This document shows, piece by piece, positions 16,954 to 23,895 of a stretch of DNA of 64,000 nucleotides. Below the pieces are notes generated by a model that was not told the origin of the DNA, ran no database searches, and was given only the letters and a program-made list of their open reading frames with translations. This DNA is from Clostridia bacterium (lineage in GTDB: Bacteria > Bacillota > Clostridia > Oscillospirales > CAG-272), in NCBI GenBank assembly GCA_017472695.1, contig JAFUOQ010000016.1, forward strand, positions 89,944 through 153,943. Reading direction: 5' to 3'. The translations under genes were made by a program, and so were the position numbers. The stretch's first letter is position 1; each line of letters starts with the position of its first letter.

Positions 16954-19900
16954 TTAGTTAGTTCCACTTTGCTCAAACCAAGAAGCAAAATAGTTTTCAA
17001 TAGCTTGACGCTCTTCCTCTGTCAAATCCTTGCTGAATTGGTCATTGAATACACCATCAAGAATTCCGCTTTCAAGGAACTCCTCGTATGTCATCTCACC
17101 ATAACCAGGAATGTAGTAAGAGTTGTCGTCGCCACCTTGATTCTCATCGCCCTGTGGTCCAGATGATCCACTGCTTGAAGAATCTTGATTTTCGTTGTTT
17201 TGATTGTTTTGGTTCTCGCTGTTTTGATCACTGTTTTGATCACTGTTTTGATCGCTGTTTTGATCACTGTTTTGATTGCTATTTTGATTGTTTTGGTTTT
17301 GGCTATTTTGGTTGTTTTGGTTGCTTTGGTTTTGATTATTTTGATCTTGGTTTGGTGTGCCCATGATGTTGTCTTGAGCATTTTCAAATGAGTTGTTCAC
17401 ATTGTCTTGTGAATTCTTGTAATCCTCAAGCTTGCCAAGAATATTTTCAACCTTTTGTTGTGCGTCATCAAGTGCGCCTGTTGCCTCTTCTATTGCGCCC
17501 TCTTCGTCACCACTTTCAGCCTTATCCTGTGCACTTTCAAATGAATTTGCTAAATCGTTGTATATGTCCTTAAGCTCTCCATCTGGTAGGCTATCTGCCA
17601 TATCCTTGAAATCTTGTGCCATATTTCCGAGCTGCTCTTCAAGAGCATCGCCCTTTAGCCATTCACCGTTTTCCTCGTTCTTGAGTTGGTTTTCAAGGTC
17701 CTCAAATGCACCATCAACCTTGTCGTAAGCATCCTCTACTCCCTGTTGGTCGTTGTTTTCAAGAGCATTATTAGCATCTTGAATTGCATCGTTTATATCC
17801 TCCATAGAGTCTTGTGTCTTATCTGATGATTGATTTTGATCGTTTTCGGTATTCTCGTTATCCTTTGAATCCTCGCTTGGCTTCATATTTTCAAGATAAT
17901 CGTTCTTATCACTTTGGATTAGATCGCCGATTTCTTGCTTTGTTTTCTCGATTTCTTCAACCATTTCTGATTTGGAATCGCCGTTTTGAAGCATATTGTC
18001 AAGCTTGTTTTCAAGATCCTCAAGCGCAGAGTCTATTTTATCCTGTGTTTCAGAACTTACAGGAGAGTTGTTAACCTCGCTTTCAAGGTCGTCAAACATA
18101 TCCTCAATTTCTGTTTGTGTATCGCCAACTAGCTCGTCACGAATGTCACCAAGCTGGTCACTTACCTCTTGCTTTGTTTCTGTCTTTTCGTTAGCATCGT
18201 TGATGCCGTCTTCTACCTTGTCGAATGCTTCGCCAAGCTGTTCGTCAAATGTCTTGCCGTTGTTTTCTGCATCCTCTGTAGTATTGTGAAGGTCATCAGC
18301 AAAATCAAGAAGGTCATCTCTTAAGTCTGATGGAGTTGATGGTGATGCAGCGTTTTCAATAGCATCTGCTACCTTATCGGCAGTTTGTTGCTTTTGCTCG
18401 TCTGTTGTTGTGTCATCACCCTTTATCATTTCCTCAATCTTGTCAAGAGCATCCTTTATTTGCTCTTTGTCGCCAGATTCAATAGCGTTGCCTAGGTTTT
18501 CAAGTGCTTCGCCTAGTTGGTCGTCTGAAGGATCATCATTTTCTTTAAATTCATTATTTTTAAGATTATCAGAGATTTCTTCTTTAGATTGATTGTCATT
18601 TTTAATTTCCTCATCAATCTTGTTTTGCTCGTCTCTTATAACATCGTTTGCTTCTTGCTTAAGATCCTCTTCGGTTTTGTTGTTGTAGTTGTCCTCAACA
18701 GTATCGCCCATGCTCTCATAGATTTCGTCCTTCTTTTCCTCATCGGTCTTGTTAGGATCGTCTATGATATTGCCAATATCCTCTTTGATTTGCTCCTTTT
18801 CCTCGTCAGTCAAGCCCTCATCGTTTCTATCAACAATATTCTCAAGAGCATCCTTCTTCTCCTCGTCGGTCATAGTTTCATCGTCAATTATTTTGTCGAT
18901 TTCTTCCTTAAGAGTTGGCTCTTGGTCGATAATGTCCTCAACCTTTTGCTCAAGGTCGTCCATATCCTGTTGGAGGTCATCCTTATCCTCTTTGTTCATA
19001 TCTGATTCTTGGATAGTTTCGTCGATTTTGTCAAAGCCTTCGTTAACCTTGTCTTGTGTTGTTTCTTCCTTGTCTTTGTTTTCGTCAGACTCGTCTTCTT
19101 CAGGCTTTCCAACATCCTCGCCTGTCATATCCTCGAATTTGTCTTCGATTTTATCTAGAAGATCCTTTAAGCTTTCAGCATTCTTAACAGCTTTAATGAT
19201 ATCCTCTGTTGATTCGTCGAACTTTTCGCCAATAAATGCAATCTTTTCGTCAGGAGTTGTATTGCCTGCAAGATTGCTCTTAATAGCCTTTAGGTTATCG
19301 CAGAAGCCGTTAAGTGCAGTTTCAAGAGCGCCCTCATATGTTACCTCTTCGCCTTCTGGCTTTGTTGAAGCGATTGCGCCACTAATAGCAGAGATAAGGT
19401 TTTCGCTCTTTAGCTTTGCAGTGATAATCTTGTCTTCGAGATTAGCCATAGCAGCCTCAACTGCCGTCTCGCCTGCTGCGATTTTCTCTTTATCCTTTTC
19501 AGCTGATGCTTGAGAAAGCTGTTCTATAGCCATGCCAAGCTCTTTTGTGATTTCGTTCTTTTTGAGTGCTTCTACAAGGCTGATAAGCTGTTCTTTTTCT
19601 TTTTCTACCTTGTTTTCAATGTTCTCAAGGGTTTCATCAACCTTATCCTTGATTGCCTCGTTCTTCTCTTCGTCAGTCAAGGTGTCGTCATTGATAATAT
19701 CCTTGATTTCATCCTCAAGCTCACCCATATCCTCCTTGAGGTCTTCCTTGGTCTGGTCTGTTACTTCGGACTCATCGATTTCCTTATCGATTTCATCCAT
19801 TGTGTCCTCAAGCTTATCCTCGGTAACCTGATCCTCTTCCTTTTCGTTAGGAGTTGTGATATCCTCCTCGATAAGGTCCTCAAATTCTTTTTCTATTTCA

Positions 19901-21864
19901 TCTACTGTTTCTTGTAATTCTCTTATTTCAAGAATAGCATCTATAATTTCTTGAGTAGAAGCTTGGAATTTTTCATCTAGCTTTGCCATCTTTGAATCAT
20001 ATCCTACATCAGGATTTGTATCCTCAAAGATTGCTTTAATTTGTTGTAGATTTACTGTAAAGTTAACAAGTGCTGTTTCGAGAGCGCATGGCTTAACCTC
20101 TACAGTAGGAGCTGTTGTCTCGCTCATTGTCTTAACACCAGACTCTGCTTCGCTCTTTTCTTGAAGTGATGCTCTTGCAGCCTCAATTGCACTGTTGATA
20201 GCAGCGATTAATGCATCAGGAGTTAAAGGCTTTTCGCTCTTTGCAACAGTGATTGCATTTTGAACAGTATTTGTAGCCTCTGTTTCCTTGCCCTCGTTTG
20301 CCAAATCTCTTGCTATTGTGAATTCATCTACAAGATAGCTACATAGCTCTTGTGTTTCTTCAGTTGACATTGTCTTTGAAAGAGTGCCAAAGAAAATTAT
20401 TAGATTGCCAAGATTTGTTGAAAGCTCTGGATTCTTAATCCAAGCGCCATTGCTCTTGAGCATATCCTCTGCATCGTTAATTGCTGTTTCGAGCTGTGCA
20501 AACGCACCATCTGCTCCCTTTTGAAGCTCATATGAAAGATCCTGCATTGCAATTTCAACGGCAGCCTTGCCCTCTTCAATTTTTTCTTCGTCGTTGGATC
20601 TTGCGCCACGGTAAAGAATTTCCATAGCCTCTGCAAGTGCCTTTGTAATTTTGTTTTCCTTTAAAGCATCGATAAGAGCCTTAGTTTGCTCCTTTTCCTC
20701 TTTAACCATATTTTCGAGGTTCTCAACTGTATCCTTGATTTCCTCTTTCTTTTGTTCTTCCTTTTCCTCTTCGGTCAAGGTGTCATCCTTTTCAATTTGG
20801 TCAAGCTTATCCTCGAGGTTCTTGATTTCCTCCTTAATCTCTTCCTTCTTTTCGTCAGAAATTTCAGATTTATCAACTATGTCTTCAATCTTTTCAAAGG
20901 CTTCCTCTTCTTTTTCAGCAGGGGTCTTTTGCTCGTCGAAGACCTTATCCATCTCCTCTTGACCCTTTTCAAGCTCTTCCTTTATCTTATCAATTGTTTC
21001 CTTGAACTCCTCGTCCTTGCCTTCAGCCTTATCCTCAAGCTCCTTGATAGATTCTTCTATCTTATCCTTGATAGCCTCTTGCTTTTCTTGGTTTGTCAAG
21101 GTGTCGTCCTTGATAATCTCTTGGATTTCCTTGTCAAGCTTATCAATTTCCTCTAAAATTTCTTCCTTTTCCTCTTCGGTAATTGGAGCTTGCTCAATGA
21201 TATCCTCAATGCCATTCATGGTATCTTCCCACTTATCAAGAAGCTCATTTTCAAATTTCTCTTGATTTTTGAGGTCTTCAAAAACACTGTCATTAAGAAT
21301 TGGAATATGAAGTGCTCCTGCAACAGTTGAAAGCACCATTGCAAATGCCAAAGCAAGTGCTACTGTTGAAATGATCTTCTTTTTTGGTGTTTTAACTACG
21401 ATATTATCCGCATCGAACTCTCTTAAATGCTTTTGGGCATCCTCTCTTTGAAGGAACGCAACATATGATGGATCCTCTTGGTATTCCACCATTGTAATAA
21501 CACGCTCTTCAAGTCCGAGAGAGTCGATAGCACCTATTGCACGCTTAACGCCCTTTCTATAAGCGTCAACATACACAGTAATTGCCATTATGATTGCAAC
21601 AAGCAATCCAACTGCAACTGAAACAAGCGCTACAATCGCAATAAGTAGCAACGCACTAGTAATAACATTCTCAACACCTTGATCAAGGTTCTTAACCAAG
21701 CCGCTTTTCAGAGCAACTCTAAATAGAATAGCTCCTATTCCGAGAAATGTAGCATAAATAAGGGTTGCTATTGTACCAAGTAACGCGCCAGTAGTAATTG
21801 CTTTTACAATTGCTTCTTGTGCTAGCTTTTTCTTATATGGTTTTAATAGTTCCTTTAAATTCAT
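16954..21864 (-). CDS. Giant acidic membrane protein with helical repeats and an Asn/Gln-rich tail
   Basis: A 1636-residue protein of unknown function, first gene of the MoxR operon. Three or four hydrophobic segments lie in the first 190 residues (about 20-50, 62-95 and 165-187). About 1250 residues follow that are mostly Glu, Asp, Lys and helix-forming. At least two long modules repeat, each holding a DDTLT(E/D)EEK block, a conserved Lys-Glu helix and an A-E/A-rich helix (one begins near 320, the next near 650), and shorter copies of the acidic block occur later. Near 1480-1560 the sequence is Asn/Gln-rich with five tandem NSDQ-like units. The last 65 residues (YIPGYGEMTYEEFLESG...) look globular and could be a docking segment. 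It resembles the long partner proteins found beside MoxR/vWA genes, but I do not recognise a family. ATG follows AGGAGG. Confidence 0.7.
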   Translation of the reverse strand: MNLKELLKPYKKKLAQEAIVKAITTGALLGTIATLIYATFLGIGAILFRVALKSGLVKNLDQGVENVITSALLLIAIVALVSVAVGLLVAIIMAITVYVDAYRKGVKRAIGAIDSLGLEERVITMVEYQEDPSYVAFLQREDAQKHLREFDADNIVVKTPKKKIISTVALALAFAMVLSTVAGALHIPILNDSVFEDLKNQEKFENELLDKWEDTMNGIEDIIEQAPITEEEKEEILEEIDKLDKEIQEIIKDDTLTNQEKQEAIKDKIEESIKELEDKAEGKDEEFKETIDKIKEELEKGQEEMDKVFDEQKTPAEKEEEAFEKIEDIVDKSEISDEKKEEIKEEIKNLEDKLDQIEKDDTLTEEEKEEQKKEEIKDTVENLENMVKEEKEQTKALIDALKENKITKALAEAMEILYRGARSNDEEKIEEGKAAVEIAMQDLSYELQKGADGAFAQLETAINDAEDMLKSNGAWIKNPELSTNLGNLIIFFGTLSKTMSTEETQELCSYLVDEFTIARDLANEGKETEATNTVQNAITVAKSEKPLTPDALIAAINSAIEAARASLQEKSEAESGVKTMSETTAPTVEVKPCALETALVNFTVNLQQIKAIFEDTNPDVGYDSKMAKLDEKFQASTQEIIDAILEIRELQETVDEIEKEFEDLIEEDITTPNEKEEDQVTEDKLEDTMDEIDKEIDESEVTDQTKEDLKEDMGELEDEIKDIINDDTLTDEEKNEAIKDKVDETLENIENKVEKEKEQLISLVEALKKNEITKELGMAIEQLSQASAEKDKEKIAAGETAVEAAMANLEDKIITAKLKSENLISAISGAIASTKPEGEEVTYEGALETALNGFCDNLKAIKSNLAGNTTPDEKIAFIGEKFDESTEDIIKAVKNAESLKDLLDKIEDKFEDMTGEDVGKPEEDESDENKDKEETTQDKVNEGFDKIDETIQESDMNKEDKDDLQQDMDDLEQKVEDIIDQEPTLKEEIDKIIDDETMTDEEKKDALENIVDRNDEGLTDEEKEQIKEDIGNIIDDPNKTDEEKKDEIYESMGDTVEDNYNNKTEEDLKQEANDVIRDEQNKIDEEIKNDNQSKEEISDNLKNNEFKENDDPSDDQLGEALENLGNAIESGDKEQIKDALDKIEEMIKGDDTTTDEQKQQTADKVADAIENAASPSTPSDLRDDLLDFADDLHNTTEDAENNGKTFDEQLGEAFDKVEDGINDANEKTETKQEVSDQLGDIRDELVGDTQTEIEDMFDDLESEVNNSPVSSETQDKIDSALEDLENKLDNMLQNGDSKSEMVEEIEKTKQEIGDLIQSDKNDYLENMKPSEDSKDNENTENDQNQSSDKTQDSMEDINDAIQDANNALENNDQQGVEDAYDKVDGAFEDLENQLKNEENGEWLKGDALEEQLGNMAQDFKDMADSLPDGELKDIYNDLANSFESAQDKAESGDEEGAIEEATGALDDAQQKVENILGKLEDYKNSQDNVNNSFENAQDNIMGTPNQDQNNQNQSNQNNQNSQNQNNQNSNQNSDQNSDQNSDQNSDQNSENQNNQNNENQDSSSSGSSGPQGDENQGGDDNSYYIPGYGEMTYEEFLESGILDGVFNDQFSKDLTEEERQAIENYFASWFEQSGTN
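17215..17300. repeat. 12-bp minisatellite encoding NSDQ units
   Basis: The unit GTTTTGATCACT (read on the plus strand) repeats four to five times in tandem with few changes, giving NSDQ in the giant acidic protein; more degenerate Asn/Gln codons continue on both sides. Being a multiple of three, copy-number change would keep the frame. Confidence 0.7.
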
Positions 21865-21893
21865 ATTTTCCTCCTAAACATTCTTACTATCTA

Positions 21894-21922
21894 ATTATAA
21901 CACGCACATTTATTTTTTGCAA
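21894..21922 (-). promoter_or_regulatory. Promoter of the MoxR/vWA operon
   Basis: Reading leftward: -35 TTGCAA (21917-21922), 17-bp spacer, -10 TATAAT (21894-21899). The start codon of the giant protein is about 30 nt downstream. The following genes are spaced by 32, 17, -4 and -11 bp, so this promoter can serve all five. Confidence 0.65.
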
Positions 21923-22059
21923 TTAAAAATAAATTTTTGAATCAAAATTGCACGTTTTTCGTCACTATGCACAATTTTTTGAATTTTGTGTCGCAAAAAA
22001 GGACTCAAAAACTATCCATTTTACCCAAACTAAAGTGCATGTTTAATCAAAGCTTGAGT

Positions 22060-22185
22060 AATCTCTATCGGGTAGAATGACTACCCATTATGGATTGCGC
22101 TTTGCCTTGGCAACATAAGGCAACCACGCTTGCCACTCTATCCCGAGTGGGAGGTGGGCCTGCAAAGCCCTTCTTTAATCTTTTT
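22060..22185 (+). ncRNA. Four tandem hairpins ending in a T-rich stretch, candidate small RNA
   Basis: Four perfect stems follow each other: GGGTAG/CTACCC (22070-22086), TTGCCTT/AAGGCAA (22102-22123), CCACTC/GAGTGG (22133-22150) and GGGC/GCCC (22156-22170), then TTCTTT and, after a few bases, TTTTTT. No reading frame of note crosses it. The layout suits a transcribed structured RNA on the plus strand, although the strand and family are not known; the hairpins could also be another intergenic repeat. Confidence 0.4.
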
Positions 22186-22223
22186 TCACTCCTTTTAAAT
22201 TTTTTAGTATACGGATTGGACCA

Positions 22224-22346
22224 GAACGCTCTAGCTCTCGCTAAAGACTATTCATTTGCCTGAGGTAGTCTACCATACTATTGTCATAATTTGGTAGACA
22301 ATTTGAAAGCTTCAACACTAGCTCATTATCTTTTCGGTGAGCGTTC
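22224..22346. other. Structured intergenic segment closed by an 8-bp inverted repeat
   Basis: GAACGCTC (22224-22231) is complementary to GAGCGTTC (22339-22346), and inside lies a second perfect 8-bp pair GTCTACCA (22268-22275) / TGGTAGAC (22292-22299). A third short pairing TAG...CTA is near 22232. No coding frame is present. Together with the four-hairpin segment just before it, and a further hairpin near 22590 (TGCC-ACACGT / ACGTGT-GGCA), it makes up most of what can be seen in the 830-bp gap 21865-22695. Confidence 0.4.
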
Positions 22347-22668
22347 ACACGAATTTCACAATGTGATTTTTTTGACAATGAATTGTGTTTGAAAATTTGA
22401 CTATTTTTTGCCCTTTCACTTATAAAGAGTAGATTTTTTCGTTTATTCCCTCAAATTTTGAAAAAATTTTCTAAATTTTGTTATTTTTCATAATCAATGT
22501 GCAATTTCTCTTGCTTAAATTCAAATGTGCTTATAAGCAAACCTTACCGTCGTTTTTTAGCTCGCGAGTAACAAAATCAACAAAAAAGTGCCAACACGTG
22601 TCTAAAAAACGTGTAGGCATTCCTTTAAATTAACATCTATAAAGAATCGTAATTAGCTACAAAAGCGT

Positions 22669-22697
22669 AAAAAGCTCGGCTTCTTGCCGAGCTTTTT
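22669..22697. terminator. Terminator at the end of the polysaccharide operon
   Basis: A 12-bp perfect stem (AAAAAGCTCGGC / GCCGAGCTTTTT) with a TTCTT loop overlaps the stop codon of the last operon gene. A run of T is present on either strand. Confidence 0.8.
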
Positions 22698-23868
22698 ACT
22701 CAAAATTGAAATCCAAGCCTACATAGTTAAGCTCACTTTGATAGGTATGGATATTTTCATTTGTCAACGTTTTCATATTATGCCTGTTGCGTTTGATTCT
22801 CTTTGGATTGAATATTATTGCAACCCATCTAAAAGTCCACGCAAGGGGAAGTAAAAACGGAGCCTTTGACAAATATCTATGACTTATTTTCATTTCCTTA
22901 TATGCAGGGAATACGCTTTTGAAGAAGGTTTTTGCTCTCACATTTTTAGTGGTTTTCGAGGTTTTAACGCCCTGTGAAAGAACATGTGCCTCGTGCGTGC
23001 CATAAGCATCCCCACTGAATATTCTGTGAGTCATAAACTCACTTATTTCATCGCACTCTGCATCATTAAACCATACGCCAAGCATTTTTTGTGTGTTTTT
23101 CCAAAACTCCAAAAGCTGAAGCGACTCAAGCTCTTGGTTTATGTATATCCAATCCAAGTCCTTGTATTTTTTTAGGAATACATAAAAATCTGTTATATGC
23201 TTGATACCTATTCCAGCATCTCTATAATGCTTTGCATAGTGAGTGAACATATAGACAAAGTTATCCTCACTTGTCATTTCATATTCACTATTATCTCCGT
23301 CTTTCTTTCTTGCCAAACGCCAGCCATCACCAAAATAAGCATAGTAATCCTTATTATATGACGGTATCAATCTTTTGTGGAGCTCAATTTGGAAGCCGTC
23401 CTTGGTAAATACATACTCATGGTCGCTCTCCAAAACATCCACATAGCCAAGCTTTTTCATAAGTGGCTTTATTTTCTTTTTGAACTGCTCTTTTCTTATT
23501 AGAATATCCGCATCGCTCATCAAACGCATATCGACATTGGGATAGTACTCTCTTATAATTGAGCCCTTTAACAGCATATAATCGATTTTTTCTTTGTCAA
23601 ATTCTCTTTTAAGCACATTTATTTGTTCGCTTTGCTTTTGGCAAAGATAAGAATAAACGATCTCGGATTTCAAAAACCTTTTGCCGTAAATTGTATCAAA
23701 GGCATTTGGTGTTTTTTCCACCCCATAGTAAAGTAATGGTGTGATTTGCATTTTTTGAGAAAACTTATAAAGCACCTCTAAATCCAGCGTATCACTAATG
23801 CTTGGAGGAGTCCCGTCAAGCGATGACTTGATAAGCGATATTATATTTTTTTCAAATGAATTGAGCAT
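22696..23868 (-). CDS. Nucleotidyltransferase family protein (NTP_transf_5 type)
   Basis: A 390-residue protein with the nucleotidyltransferase-fold block YMLLKGSIIREYYPNVDMRLMSDADILIRKEQF near residues 95-130, where GS and the D-x-D of SDADIL are the expected nucleotide and metal ligands. A following segment (IELHKRLIPSY...) also matches the family seen in surface polysaccharide and teichoic acid loci (PF14907 type). It is the last gene of the polysaccharide operon, 27 bp after the fucokinase fusion. The transferred group and the acceptor are not known; modification of a glycan or a lipid carrier would fit the context. Confidence 0.72.
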   Translation of the reverse strand: MLNSFEKNIISLIKSSLDGTPPSISDTLDLEVLYKFSQKMQITPLLYYGVEKTPNAFDTIYGKRFLKSEIVYSYLCQKQSEQINVLKREFDKEKIDYMLLKGSIIREYYPNVDMRLMSDADILIRKEQFKKKIKPLMKKLGYVDVLESDHEYVFTKDGFQIELHKRLIPSYNKDYYAYFGDGWRLARKKDGDNSEYEMTSEDNFVYMFTHYAKHYRDAGIGIKHITDFYVFLKKYKDLDWIYINQELESLQLLEFWKNTQKMLGVWFNDAECDEISEFMTHRIFSGDAYGTHEAHVLSQGVKTSKTTKNVRAKTFFKSVFPAYKEMKISHRYLSKAPFLLPLAWTFRWVAIIFNPKRIKRNRHNMKTLTNENIHTYQSELNYVGLDFNFE

Positions 23869-23895
23869 ATCGAAGCCCTCACTTTCTTTAGTATT

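Noticed and set aside
18749..19513. Long plus-strand frames (up to 254 codons) opposite the giant acidic protein
   Set aside because: They are Ser/Ile/Leu-rich mirror images of Glu/Asp/Lys codons and have no start signals; the minus-strand gene explains them.
22060..22185. tRNA or SRP RNA in the four-hairpin segment
   Set aside because: No cloverleaf with a T-loop GTTCGA/CCA end and no conserved SRP loop (GGAAGNAGCA-like) could be found.
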